NCBI RefSeq assembly: GCF_001006785.1
Contig: NZ_CDHO01000001.1
Location: 558,001 to 622,000, forward strand
Source of the DNA: Hyphomicrobium_B sp001006785
GTDB taxonomy: Bacteria > Pseudomonadota > Alphaproteobacteria > Rhizobiales > Hyphomicrobiaceae
Direction: 5' to 3'
Length of the DNA stretch: 64,000 nt
In this document: in pieces, positions 1 through 9,600 of the stretch
Layout: each line of letters begins with the position of its first letter
Position numbering within the stretch: position 1 is the first letter of the stretch
Translations under genes and position numbers: made by a program
The notes under the pieces: model-generated
What the model was told of the DNA's origin: nothing
Databases searched by the model: none
What the model saw: only the letters and a program-made list of their open reading frames with translations

Positions 1-867
1 GCGCGCCAGGGGTCGCGCGAAGAGGCCGAGCGCATGCTGTCGGAATTGCGCGAGCTGATGGACCGTCTGCAGGCGAACAATACGCCGGAGTCGCGGGCGC
101 AGCAGCAGCGCACGCAGCAGATGATGAAGAAGCTCAACGAACTCGATAATCTTGCGCGCCGGCAGCAAGAACTCATGGACGATACGTTCAAGGAGCAGCG
201 GCGCCGGGAAGGCGGTCAGCAGCCCGAGGGCGGTTCGCAGGACGATCCTAACGGGCAAGGCTCGCCGAAAGCAGGAAAAGGCCAGCAAGGCCGGACGCCG
301 CAAGGCGGACAAAGCGGTATGGACCCCGGTCGCCAAGGCGGCGGCGAGCAGGGCGAAGGCCAGCAGGGCAGAGACGGAAACAACGTCGGGCGGCAGCAGC
401 GCGGCAAGGGCGGCTTGCAGGACCGGCAGGCGCAGTTACGCGAGCAGCTCGACCAATTGAAGAAAGAGTTGGAGCAAATGGGCTCCGGCGATCCGGATAA
501 GCTCGGTAATGCGCAGAAGTCGATGGGTAACGCCGAAGACGCGCTGAAGCAAAACGATCTCGACGAGGCAGGCAATCAGCAGGCGGAAGCGCTGCAGCAG
601 ATGCGCGAGAGTGCACAGCAGATGGCCGAGCAGATGCAGAAGAATGCGCAGCAGCGGCTCGGGCGCGGCGGTAATTCTCCGCGCGATCCGCTCGGGCGGC
701 CGCAACGCGCGCAGGGGCCTGATCTCGGAACGTCGGTCAAAGTGCCGGATGCCATCGACGCGCAGCGGGCGCGCGAAATTCTGGAAGAGCTGCGCAAGCG
801 GTCGGGCGACAGCCTTCGTCCACAGGACGAGCTTGATTACATCGACCGGCTGCTGAAGCGGTTCTGA
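1..867 (+). CDS. C-terminal part of a TIGR02302/DUF4175 family protein
   Basis: The frame is open from base 1, so the gene begins before the window and only the last 288 codons are seen. The product is very rich in Gln, Gly, Arg and Glu, with long Q/G low-complexity runs and predicted helical stretches. It ends with a conserved-looking tail (motifs AREILEELRKRSGD and DYIDRLLKRF). This composition and tail match the alphaproteobacterial family TIGR02302 (DUF4175), whose full members are about 800-900 residues with N-terminal membrane segments. The biochemical role is unknown; an envelope location is inferred from the family. Confidence 0.85.
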   Translation, partial: ARQGSREEAERMLSELRELMDRLQANNTPESRAQQQRTQQMMKKLNELDNLARRQQELMDDTFKEQRRREGGQQPEGGSQDDPNGQGSPKAGKGQQGRTPQGGQSGMDPGRQGGGEQGEGQQGRDGNNVGRQQRGKGGLQDRQAQLREQLDQLKKELEQMGSGDPDKLGNAQKSMGNAEDALKQNDLDEAGNQQAEALQQMRESAQQMAEQMQKNAQQRLGRGGNSPRDPLGRPQRAQGPDLGTSVKVPDAIDAQRAREILEELRKRSGDSLRPQDELDYIDRLLKRF

Positions 868-879
868 TCTCGCTTGAGG

Positions 880-963
880 TCATTTGCGATCGTCGCGCCG
901 GTTGCGCGAGTGAAAAATCAAACTCTCGATCGCTTCGATCAGGTGGTTGATCACGCGCATCAT
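880..963 (-). CDS. Candidate 27-residue small protein with a strong ribosome binding site
   Basis: A short frame begins with two adjacent ATG codons. AAGGAG lies 7 bases upstream of the first, a better Shine-Dalgarno site than most large genes here have. The predicted peptide starts MMRVINHLIEAIESLIF and ends with a basic, hydrophilic tail (RNRRDDRK). The first half would form an amphipathic helix. It is convergent with the DUF4175 gene and divergent from the LysR gene. No function is recognised. Peptide conservation is untested, so the call rests on the ribosome binding site and the composition. Confidence 0.45.
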   Translation of the reverse strand: MMRVINHLIEAIESLIFHSRNRRDDRK

Positions 964-1065
964 TTGCTGGCTCCTTCCTGAAAAGCCAGAGAATGGTGTG
1001 TCCGCAGAACGGTTTAGACAAACGGCATTGCTTTACATGACCTGTTAGTTTTTGTTACATCAGGC

Positions 1066-2022
1066 ATGGTTCGTAAACTGCCTCCTCTCAATGCCTTGAA
1101 GGCGTTCGAGGCCGCCGCCCGGCTTTCGAGCTTTTCGCGCGCGGCCGGCGAACTGAATGTCACGCATGCCGCCATCAGCCGGCACGTGCGTTCGCTCGAA
1201 GAAGAATTTCGGACGCCGCTGTTCGAGCGCACGGGGCGCGGCGTTGAGTTGACGGAGGCGGGCCTGTCTCTGGCGCAAAGCCTGACGAAAAGCTTCGATC
1301 TCATTGCGGCAGCGTCGAGTCAGTTCGCGCGGCCGTCCCGTCGCCGCCGGCGCTTGGTCGTCACATCGGACGTCTCGTTCGCGGCGTTGTGGCTGGCGCC
1401 GAGGATTGCCAAGTTCACGTCGCTTCATCCGGGCATCGATCTTGTGGTCGACCCGAGTCATCGGCTCGTTGATTTCGGCAAGGAGGATGTCGATCTCGGT
1501 GTTCGTTACGGATTCGGCGAATGGGAGGGCGTCGACGCGCGCAAGCTTGTCGAGTCGCAGCTGATGTTGGTGTGCAGTCCGGCGTACCTGCGCGCGCATC
1601 CGCTGTCGGCGGCAAGCGATCTCGATCCGAGCCTGCTCATTCGCGAGACCGCGAAGGAATGCTGGGAGGCTTGGCTTACGGCTGCGGGTATCATTGAAAC
1701 GATCGTTCCCTCGGGGCCGACGCTCAACGGCGATCTGGCGATCGCGGCGGCTGAAGCTGGGCAAGGTTTCGCAATCGCCGACCAGATTCAGGCAGGGGAC
1801 GCATTGCGTGCGAAACGGATTGTCTCTCCGCTCGACGTCGTCGCATCGCGCGCGAGCTACTATCTGGTGCGGCGCGCGGGTGCGAGAAAGTTGGAGGCCG
1901 CCGAGGTTTTCGAGACGTGGGTTCGCGACGAACTCCACTCGTCCGCGGAGGCTCTAGCGCGATTGCGGACCATTGTTCCAGCGAAGAAGAGCCGGGCGGC
2001 CTCTTCGCGGCGAGCGAAATAG
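1066..2022 (+). CDS. LysR-family transcriptional regulator, GcvA-like
   Basis: 318 residues, the normal length for LysR regulators. The N-terminal winged helix-turn-helix is clear: PPLNALKAFEAAARLSSFSR, then AAGELNVTHAAISRHV and PLFERTGRGVELTEAG. The effector-binding domain follows at about residues 90-300. The PPLNALKAFEAA opening and the THAAISRH recognition helix are typical of the GcvA-like subgroup, which also contains regulators of beta-lactamase and amino-acid genes. The target is not evident. The neighbouring LpxQ-like gene is convergent, so there is no classical divergent target in view. A basic tail (KKSRAASSRRAK) extends the C-terminus. Confidence 0.9.
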   Translation: MVRKLPPLNALKAFEAAARLSSFSRAAGELNVTHAAISRHVRSLEEEFRTPLFERTGRGVELTEAGLSLAQSLTKSFDLIAAASSQFARPSRRRRRLVVTSDVSFAALWLAPRIAKFTSLHPGIDLVVDPSHRLVDFGKEDVDLGVRYGFGEWEGVDARKLVESQLMLVCSPAYLRAHPLSAASDLDPSLLIRETAKECWEAWLTAAGIIETIVPSGPTLNGDLAIAAAEAGQGFAIADQIQAGDALRAKRIVSPLDVVASRASYYLVRRAGARKLEAAEVFETWVRDELHSSAEALARLRTIVPAKKSRAASSRRAK

Positions 2023-2039
2023 TTTGCGATGTTGAAGGC

Positions 2040-2984
2040 TTATTGCGTCGCCGTTTTCGGAACGAAGCGCACGAGGAAGCCGCCGATCACCTGATGGCTG
2101 ATGAGCTTCGAGCCTGCCCAACCGTTCGGCGGTTCTTCACCGCTCCACCAGCGTGAGAATTGCCGCCACATGTCGATCGGGAACCAGGTGCCGTCGCGGC
2201 CCGTGAGAGGTCCCCAGTAATCGGCTGCCGTGAATTTGTACTCGATGAAGATCGAGCCGGTGCGGAGACGGAATTCGAGGCCGAACAGCGCCTGCGCGCA
2301 GGGGCCCGTGTACTGATATTCGTACGTGCGTTTTTCGTCCGTCTTCAGGTGGATTTCGGAGTGCGGAAACGACATGCCCGCGCCGACGCCTGCATAGGGA
2401 GAAATGACGCCGAGCGACGGCAGACGCAGCAGGCCGTTCAACGTCAGCATGTTGTGGCCGTGTGTCCATTCGAGCTTGTTGAAATAGTCACCGATCTTTG
2501 CCGAGGCGGGCGCGGGCTTGCCGTCGAGCGTTCCTTCGAACGCGCGTTCGCCCTCTTTCATCGGCGCGTAGACTTTGGAGTGGGTGAAGTCGAGCATCGT
2601 GCCGAGGCGGCCGCCTTCGAACCAGCGCTGAAAGCGGACGCCGTAGTACAGCGGGTTTTCGAATGGGTTCGTGTACCAGGGAATGTCTTTGATCGTGAGA
2701 TCGGTGACGCCGGTCTTCTTGAGGTGGAAATCACTCGGGTAATGATAGGGCGCGCCGAGATAAGCGCCGAAATCGGATTCGCGTCCAGGATTGTGCGCGG
2801 TAGATGCGGGCGCGGCTGATGCGGCGGCCGGTGCAGCATCGCGATCGTCGGGAAGCGCGGCGGCGGCAACGAGCAATCCCATCGTCGCGGTGGTGACGGC
2901 GATCTGGATTGTTCTCGGCAGGCTCGGAAGCGTGCCGGTTCGGCGCGGCCATAGCGGCGCCAGCAAAGCCTCGCGCATCAGCAT
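2040..2984 (-). CDS. Outer-membrane beta-barrel protein, LpxQ-like lipid A oxidase
   Basis: 314 residues. An N-terminal hydrophobic stretch (TIQIAVTTATMGLLVAAAAL) precedes an Ala/Pro-rich linker and a beta-rich domain with alternating aromatic residues, ending in strand-like segments such as GSIFIEYKFTAADY and VIGGFLVRF. This is the pattern of small outer-membrane barrels. The closest family I can name is LpxQ, described in Rhizobium as the oxygen-dependent enzyme that oxidises the proximal glucosamine of lipid A to 2-aminogluconate. GGAG lies 8 bases before the ATG, which supports this start. The barrel assignment is firmer than the enzymatic one. Confidence 0.6.
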   Translation of the reverse strand: MLMREALLAPLWPRRTGTLPSLPRTIQIAVTTATMGLLVAAAALPDDRDAAPAAASAAPASTAHNPGRESDFGAYLGAPYHYPSDFHLKKTGVTDLTIKDIPWYTNPFENPLYYGVRFQRWFEGGRLGTMLDFTHSKVYAPMKEGERAFEGTLDGKPAPASAKIGDYFNKLEWTHGHNMLTLNGLLRLPSLGVISPYAGVGAGMSFPHSEIHLKTDEKRTYEYQYTGPCAQALFGLEFRLRTGSIFIEYKFTAADYWGPLTGRDGTWFPIDMWRQFSRWWSGEEPPNGWAGSKLISHQVIGGFLVRFVPKTATQ

Positions 2985-3056
2985 AGCGTGTCTCCCCGTA
3001 TGCGGTCGCCGGCGTGCGGCTTTGAATGTCGTGCCATTCCCTCTGGCCGGATGGCT

Positions 3057-4136
3057 TTACGCGCCCCCGCCGCCCGCTTGCAAGCCATCGAGCATCCGGT
3101 TCACTGCGGCAATCTGCGGCGCATCACGGGTCAAATACTGTGGTCCGGTATATCCCCACCAGTCCCAGCAGCCCTGCGGATTGATCGGCGACGCGGCGAC
3201 CTGCGGGAACAATACGATCAGCCGATTTGTGTCGGCCCACCGCGCGAAGCCGGATTCGGTGATGAAGGCGTTGCCGACGGTTTCGCGATTTTGCGCGCAT
3301 CCGTGAAAGGCGATATGCACGCGGCAGCCGGATTTTTCGCGGCACGCCTTCGGAACGTAGACGACGCCAGTTTCGGCGAGGCCGCTGCCGCTCATATCGT
3401 TGGCGGCGAAGGGGCGCTGATCGAAGTCGATGAAGTCGCCCGTTGCAGCTTCGGTGCGCGGCTGCAGATCGCCGTACATCTGCTTCAGCAATGCGCCCGC
3501 CTGATCGTAAGCGCAATTGACGACATACGGCTTGGCGGAGACATCGCAGGCGTTGCCTTCATTGTCGGTGACGAAGGCGTGGCCAGCGGGATAACTTGAG
3601 ACGAGTTCGATGTTCGCCGCGGGAACGCCGAGCTTGGCGTAGAACTCGGCGGCGTGCTTGACGATTGACGGAACGACGGTGCGGTCGGACGTACCGGTGA
3701 AAAGATAGAGACGGTCGCGCGTGACGTCGGCGATCGGATCGATCTCGCCCTTGGCGGCACGCGCTTCAGCTTTCGCTGCGAGTTCGGCGGGATCGGCAAC
3801 GCCCCAGATCTCGAGCAGATCGAGCATGCAGCCGTTGACGGCTTTGCTGAGATTGAGGAACGCCGTTCCGGTCCCCGGGAGCGTGTTCGCGAAAATGCTT
3901 TCGGAACAGCCGTAGGGGCCGCCCGCGATAATGGCCGCGCCGACAACACGCTTGGCGTGCGCCATCTGGAATTGTCCGGCCATGTAGGCGCCGGATGAGA
4001 TGCCCGACACCGTCGTTTCGTTGACGTTGGCGCCGAGTGCTGGAAGCGAGGATGTTTGCTCATGCGGAGCTTCGCGGCAGCCCGCCAGCGTCAGCATCAT
4101 CGCAAGGAATAAAAGATTCCGTGTCGCAATTCGCAT
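3057..4136 (-). CDS. PHB-depolymerase-family esterase, predicted lipoprotein
   Basis: About 359 residues from the ATG that opens MRIATRNLLFLAMMLTLAGC, a lipoprotein signal with lipobox LAGC. An ATG 12 bases upstream and a TTG 33 bases upstream are alternative starts; none has a clear ribosome binding site. The hydrolase motif SGISSGAYMAGQF contains the nucleophile Ser and resembles periplasmic or secreted poly(3-hydroxybutyrate) depolymerases (alpha/beta hydrolase fold). Later segments IAFHGCAQN and CWDWWGYTG recur in that family, and the catalytic His is probably in the first of these or nearby. The likely role is hydrolysis of short-chain hydroxyalkanoate or related esters in the envelope. 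Actual substrate is unknown. Confidence 0.75.
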   Translation of the reverse strand: MRIATRNLLFLAMMLTLAGCREAPHEQTSSLPALGANVNETTVSGISSGAYMAGQFQMAHAKRVVGAAIIAGGPYGCSESIFANTLPGTGTAFLNLSKAVNGCMLDLLEIWGVADPAELAAKAEARAAKGEIDPIADVTRDRLYLFTGTSDRTVVPSIVKHAAEFYAKLGVPAANIELVSSYPAGHAFVTDNEGNACDVSAKPYVVNCAYDQAGALLKQMYGDLQPRTEAATGDFIDFDQRPFAANDMSGSGLAETGVVYVPKACREKSGCRVHIAFHGCAQNRETVGNAFITESGFARWADTNRLIVLFPQVAASPINPQGCWDWWGYTGPQYLTRDAPQIAAVNRMLDGLQAGGGGA

Positions 4137-4226
4137 CGTGTCGATCATCGATGACAGGTGTCCGAACAATAAGAGACGAAGCGGAAGCTAGCGCGCCGGA
4201 CGCGTTCCCGCTACGTCTTCGAACGG

Positions 4227-6662
4227 CTATCTTAATCTGATCGACGCGCGGTCGGTGCGGCCTTTGGCGTCGATCACCGTCAGCTTTGCGAAGCCGGCAG
4301 TTCCCGGCTGCCACGTCGCCTCACGCGAATGGGGATTAGACTCTATCGGAGTTCCGTCGATGAGCCAGGTCAATGGCAGCGCGCCCCCGTCGGCTTTCAG
4401 GATCAACGGATCACCGCCGAGTTCCGCGCCTTCGATTTCAGACTGATCGGGCGGGAAAGAAATAAGCACGGGCGGTTCGAGAAAGCGGCCGCTCGCGGGA
4501 TCGTCTCCCGGATCGCGCCAGCGTTTCAACGGCGCGGGAAGATCGGCGTTCGTGCCCGTGATGGCGTTGGCGGGCATCGACTGCAATGGGGCGCGCTTTT
4601 CGGAAATGCGTGCGAAGGCGTCGAACAGGATCGGCGCAGCGGCGGTGCGTCCGAGGATTCCGGGTACGCTCGAGTTGTCCGGCTTTCCGACCCAGGCAGC
4701 GACAACGTATTTGCCGTCATAGCCGATGGCCCAAGCGTCGCGGTATCCATAGGAGGTGCCGGTCTTGTAAGCGAAGCGTCCGCCCTTGGCGTTCGGCGGC
4801 GGTGGCGCATCTTTCAAAATGTCGGTGACGTACCACGCAGCGAGCGGCGACATCAGGCGATGGGCGTTGACCAGCGGCTTGACGCGCGTCGCGGCAAGTG
4901 TTCGGCCGCGCTCGTCGAGGCGGTGAACCAGCGCGATGCTGTCGCCGCCGCGCGCGAGGCTGGCATAAAGCTGCGTCATTTCTTCGAGCGTCAGGCCGGT
5001 TCCGCCGAGCGCCATCGCGAGTGTTGGTTCTGATTTGTCGGGGAAGCGCGCATCGACGCCCGCGCGGCGAAATCGGCCGACGAGCTTTCCGGGTCCGACG
5101 CGGGCGAGCACGCGAACGGCCGGAATATTCAGCGATTGTTCGAGGGCTTCGCGGATCGACACGGTGCCGTGGAAATTCTCGTCGAAGTTTTTCGGCGCAT
5201 AGGTTCCAAAGCGCGTCGCGCGGTCGTCGATCAATGTTTCGGGATGGGCGAGACCGGCTTCGAACGCGAGGCCGTAGATGAAGGGTTTCAGCGTCGAGCC
5301 CGGCGAGCGGACGGCGGTCGCCATATCGACGGCGCCCTGGCGTCCGGTGTCCATGTATCCGGCCGAGCCGACTTGGGCGAGGATTTCGCCGGTCTGGTGA
5401 TCGGCGACGACGATGGCGGCTGAAACCTTATCGCCGATGAGACGTGCCTGTTCGGTCGCAAGCTTTTCGAGGCTCGCCTGCAGCGGTCGATCGAGCGTCA
5501 GCTTGATGATGTCGTCTTTCGGATGCGTCGCGACCTGGGTTTCGGTCAGATGCGGCGCGAGCATCGGGAAGGCGTAGCGCGCTTTCACGACGCGTTCGGT
5601 CTTGGCTCGCGCGGCATCGGCGGCGGTGATGACGTGCGCGGCGACGGCGCGGTCGAGAACGCGATTGCGGGCGCGGCGCGCGGCTTCGGGGTTGCGATCG
5701 AGACGGCGCTGCTCGGGCGATTGCGGCAGCGCGACGAGCAACGCGGCTTCGCCGAGCGAGAGCCTGCGTGGTTCTTTGCCGAAGTAAGCGAGCGAGGCCG
5801 CGCGTACGCCTTCGAGGTTGCCGCCGAAGGGCGCGAGGCGGAGATAAAGCTTGAGGATTTCGGTTTTCGAGAGCTTGCGTTCGAGATTGATCGCGCGCGC
5901 CATCTGGCGCAGCTTGCCGCTCGCGGTGCGCTCGTGCTTGCCGTCGAGCAAGCGTGAGACCTGCATCGTCAGCGTCGAGCCGCCGGAGACGAGGCGGCCG
6001 TGACGCAGCAATTGTCCGACGGCGCGCAGCACGGCTTTCGGGTCGACGCCGTGGTGGCTGTAGAAGCGCTTGTCCTCGAACGCGAACAGCATCTTGAGAT
6101 AATGTTGATCGACGTCCTTCGGATCGATCGGCAGACGCCAGTTGCCGGCCGTTGTCGTGAAGGCGCGCAGCAGACGCTCGTCGCGATCGACGACGGTGAC
6201 CGATGTTGCCTTGGCTTCGTCAAGTAGCAGCGGCCCGGCGTCGGCGAAGGCTTTGACGTAGAGGCCGTAGGTGGTGGCGGCGCCGGTTAACGCCACTAGC
6301 AGTGTTGCAAGCCCCAGCCGTCGCCATGGCGTGAAACTTCTCCCCTCCCCTTGACGGGGAGGGGCCGGGGGTGGGGTGTCGGTCGAGCGTGCATTGGCGG
6401 AAGGATGAGATGTGTGGCTTCCCCCCACCCCTAACCCCTCCCCGCGTTGGGGGAGGGGAATCTCTGAGTATTCCTCGGAGAGTGGTTCAGGAGGGTCTGT
6501 GTCCCTTCTCCCTTTTCCTGTTTGCGATGAGAGGGTCGAGATGAGGCGCAGAGGCGATTGACGTCGCCAGAAGTTGCCCCTCACCCTAACCCTCTCCCCG
6601 TGAAGAACGGGGAGAGGGAAAAGCGCAGAGAGACGTTTCGCGAGGGTTTGCAGCATGGGCAC
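4227..6662 (-). CDS. pbpC: Penicillin-binding protein 1C with a repeat-derived N-terminal extension
   Basis: 811 residues from a GTG with AAGGAG 8 bases upstream; an ATG two codons later is an alternative. The order is a cytoplasmic tail of about 110 residues, one membrane segment (about 114-136), a GT51 transglycosylase domain (EDKRFYSHHG, Glu196; GGSTLTMQ, 227-234), a transpeptidase domain (SxxK at Ser456-Lys459, SLN at 510-512, KTG at 633-635) and a C-terminal PBP1C domain (about 728-811). It would polymerise glycan and cross-link peptidoglycan at the inner membrane. The start is 5 bases from the end of the alpha-2-macroglobulin gene, the usual pairing. The tail is unusual: PBP1C normally has only about 10 residues before the membrane segment. 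Here residues 15-29, 69-81 and 96-107 are encoded by REP-like palindromes. No alternative ATG lies after them, so they are probably translated. Confidence 0.93.
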   Translation of the reverse strand: MPMLQTLAKRLSALFPLPVLHGERVRVRGNFWRRQSPLRLISTLSSQTGKGRRDTDPPEPLSEEYSEIPLPQRGEGLGVGGSHTSHPSANARSTDTPPPAPPRQGEGRSFTPWRRLGLATLLVALTGAATTYGLYVKAFADAGPLLLDEAKATSVTVVDRDERLLRAFTTTAGNWRLPIDPKDVDQHYLKMLFAFEDKRFYSHHGVDPKAVLRAVGQLLRHGRLVSGGSTLTMQVSRLLDGKHERTASGKLRQMARAINLERKLSKTEILKLYLRLAPFGGNLEGVRAASLAYFGKEPRRLSLGEAALLVALPQSPEQRRLDRNPEAARRARNRVLDRAVAAHVITAADAARAKTERVVKARYAFPMLAPHLTETQVATHPKDDIIKLTLDRPLQASLEKLATEQARLIGDKVSAAIVVADHQTGEILAQVGSAGYMDTGRQGAVDMATAVRSPGSTLKPFIYGLAFEAGLAHPETLIDDRATRFGTYAPKNFDENFHGTVSIREALEQSLNIPAVRVLARVGPGKLVGRFRRAGVDARFPDKSEPTLAMALGGTGLTLEEMTQLYASLARGGDSIALVHRLDERGRTLAATRVKPLVNAHRLMSPLAAWYVTDILKDAPPPPNAKGGRFAYKTGTSYGYRDAWAIGYDGKYVVAAWVGKPDNSSVPGILGRTAAAPILFDAFARISEKRAPLQSMPANAITGTNADLPAPLKRWRDPGDDPASGRFLEPPVLISFPPDQSEIEGAELGGDPLILKADGGALPLTWLIDGTPIESNPHSREATWQPGTAGFAKLTVIDAKGRTDRASIRLR
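6342..6376 (-). repeat. REP-like palindromic element, copy A (inside pbpC)
   Basis: A 9-bp inverted repeat (CCCCTCCCC at 6342-6350, GGGGAGGGG at 6356-6364) with a 5-base loop is followed by a G-rich flank (GGGGGTGGGG). The flank is the reverse complement of the C-rich flank of copy B, so this copy is inverted relative to copies B and C. It encodes the Pro-rich stretch TPPPAPPRQGEG of PBP1C. Confidence 0.8.
6421..6458 (+). repeat. REP-like palindromic element, copy B (inside pbpC)
   Basis: A C-rich flank (CCCCCCACCCCTAA) precedes a 9-bp inverted repeat (CCCCTCCCC at 6435-6443, GGGGAGGGG at 6450-6458) with a 6-base loop. It is in the same orientation as copy C and is translated as PLPQRGEGLGVGG in PBP1C. 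Confidence 0.8.
6576..6618 (+). repeat. REP-like palindromic element, copy C (inside pbpC)
   Basis: The flank CCCCTCACCCTAA precedes a perfect 12-bp inverted repeat (CCCTCTCCCCGT at 6590-6601, ACGGGGAGAGGG at 6607-6618) with loop GAAGA. It is the longest stem of the three. It encodes residues 15-29 of PBP1C, immediately after the start region. Confidence 0.82.
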
Positions 6663-6667
6663 GCTGC

Positions 6668-9600
6668 TTACTCCTTCGCGGAGACGGTCAGCGTGCCGGC
6701 GGCGGTGCGGGCGTAGCGCTCGGGGCGGTACATGTCCTCAACGGTCGCGGCGGGATGCACGAACGTGCCGGGGCTGACGGCGCGAACGATGTAGGCGAGC
6801 GTTGCCGACACCGGCGGCGCTTTTTTCTGCGCCGGGTCTTCCGGCGTTGCAACGGTGCCGTCGCTCGGCGTTTCCGGCGCATCGCCTTCGACGGAGCTGT
6901 TCTCCTCCGTCGTCGTGCGGACGTTGGCGAAGTTGAACGCTGCGACAAAGCGATCGTCACGGAATTCCGTGTGCTCGGGTGACGCCGTCGACTTCAGCCA
7001 GCTCAAGCCCGCGATCGAACCGCTTTCGACGAGATGCGGATTTTCGATCTCGAAGCCGGCGGGCAAGCGATCGACGACCATGACGCGGCCGCCTTCGTCT
7101 TCCGACGTGACCTTGACGGTGATGACGAAGCGGTCGTTCTGCTTCACGCCCGCCTTGCCGCCCTTGAGGCTCGCGAGATCGACCGGTTTGCCGTCGAGCG
7201 TGTAGGCCTGGCGCTCGATCTGGAAGCCTTTCGAAACGGCCGGTTCCGGCGTCAGGGCGGCGCCGATGACGGAGATCACGGCATCGACCGCGGCGTCGCC
7301 GTCGTTGGTGATCGTCAACGCGCCATCCTTCAATTCGGCGGGCGTGAGCGCGCGGAGCACCGGTCCGGACGACGGCTTGCCGTCGATCGACAGGCTCGCG
7401 GCCTTCACTTCGTCGTTCAAGGCTTTCGCTGCGAGCAGCAGCCATGCCTGTTCCTGCGTCGAGGTGTAGGAGCGGGTTTCGTAGGCCTTTGCGATGACGC
7501 TCGCGAGTTTCGGCTGCTCGGCTTTCGCGACGCCCGTTTCGGCAGCGAGCGCCACCAAAGCCGCACCATCACGCAAGGTCGAGCCGTAGTCGCTGCGATA
7601 GCCGAAGTCGGGCGTCACGTCCGGCATCATCGCAAGCGCCGCGGAGAACGCGCGTTCGGCGCGTTCCTTGTCGCCCATCATCGCGAGCGCGGCGCCGATC
7701 TGGGCTTTCGCGAGCGGCGTCGAGAAGCGGTCGATGCGCGTGTCGGCGTAGTAACGGAGATCGCCGATCGGCGCTCGGCCGTTGCGGGCGAGAACGTAGA
7801 GCGCATAGGCCCGGTCCTCGCCACCCTTCTCGAAGTCGGACGCATACGCGATGAAGTTCTGCAGCCGGTCGAGCGCACGATTGAAGCCTTCGCGCGGCAT
7901 GTCGTAGTTGGCTTCCTTCGCACGCGTCAGGAAGTCGGTGACGTAGGCCGTCAGCCAGAGATCGGTGTTGGAGGGACCCCAGACACCGAAAGCACCGGTT
8001 GAATCCTGCATCTCGAAGACGCGCGCGACGGCCGTCTGCACGCGTTCCTTCAGCGCCTTGTCCTCGGCAATGCCGACTTGCGCCGCGAGAGCGTTGGCGA
8101 CGACGAGCGGCATGGCGCGCGACACGGTCTGCTCGGCGCAGCCGTACGGATAACGGTCAAGCTGGGTCAGGAGCGTCGGCACGTCGAAGCGTGCGGCGGG
8201 GCCGACCGACAGGTTGATGCGCGTGCGCGACGGGATCAGATCGTAGACCACATCCGAGCTGATGTTCAGCTTGCCGCCCGGTTTGAGCGACGAGATCGTC
8301 GTGCGCTTGATGTCGCCAGCAGGCGGCAGAACCTCGAACGTCATTTCGCGTTTGACGGCGATGTCGTTCGGACCGGTGACGACGGCCTTGAGCGTCAGGC
8401 GGCCGAGATCCTCGGGCTTGAAGGCGATGCGCTGCATCTTCCGCTCGCCTGTCTTGAGGTCGACCGACTTGTCGGTGATCGACGTCAGCGTTTCGTTGCT
8501 GTCGTCGCCGTGCTTCTTGGAAAGTGTCAGTTTGTAAGGCGCGTTCGGGCCATCGACGTTGTGCAGGTCGAAGCCGAGCTTCACCTCGTCGCCGAGCGTC
8601 ATGAAGCGCGGCACGGCAACGGTCAGCGCCACCGGATCGCGGACGATCAGGTCGCCGGAACCGTGGCCGACTTTATCGTCGCTCCATGCCACCGCCATCA
8701 CGCGCACGGTGCCGTTGAAGTCGGGCAACTCGAAGCTGACGTTCGCGGTGCCATCTTCCTGCACGCGGACGATGCCGGAATAGAGCGAGACGACGGTTTC
8801 GACGGTCGGATTGCCCTGCATCGCGGGGCCGCCAGCGTCGCCGCCCGAGCGGAGCTTGCCGCGGTCGGCGCGCATGCCGTCGATCAGACGACCGTAGAAG
8901 TCGCGGATTTCAAACGACAGCTTCTGCTGCTGATTGAACCATTTCTCCGGCGCTGGCGTCTCGTAGCGTGTGAGATTCAAGATACCGAGATCGACAGCGG
9001 CGACGGCGACGCGCGCGTCTTCGCCGGGAGTCAGGCCTTCGATTTTCAGCGGCACGTCGATCTTGCTTCCGGATTTCACTTTATCCGGCAGCGTCACGGC
9101 GACCTTGAGTTGGCGCGCGCTCTGATCGACGGGCAGCCACTTGATGCCGATGGCGCGGCTCGGCATGCGCTTTTCCGTTTCGTCCATCGGACGGTAAAGG
9201 AGGGCGGTGACGTAGGCACCTGGACCCCAGGTATCGGAGACGGGCACGTCCACTTCGCCACCGCCTTTCTCGACATCGACTTCCTTCAGAAGGTGAAGGC
9301 CGGTGCCGAGAACCGTGATGAGAGCTTTGCCGCCGAGTTTGGTCGCGATGCGGAGCTTGGCGGTGTCGCCGGATTTGTAGCTGTCCTTGTCGAGCGCGAC
9401 GTCGAGCTGCTCGGGGCTGTCGACGGTATCGCCGGACGTATACCAGCCGGCATTGAAGACAACGCTCGATGCAGGTCCGTTCGGATCGTTCGATGCAACA
9501 TCGAGACGGTAACGGCCCCAGCCGATGGCTTGCGAGATGCGCGCGGGCGTGTCGGCAGCGATTGTCAGCGGGCCGCTGCCGATCTTGCGCTTCACGGTGA

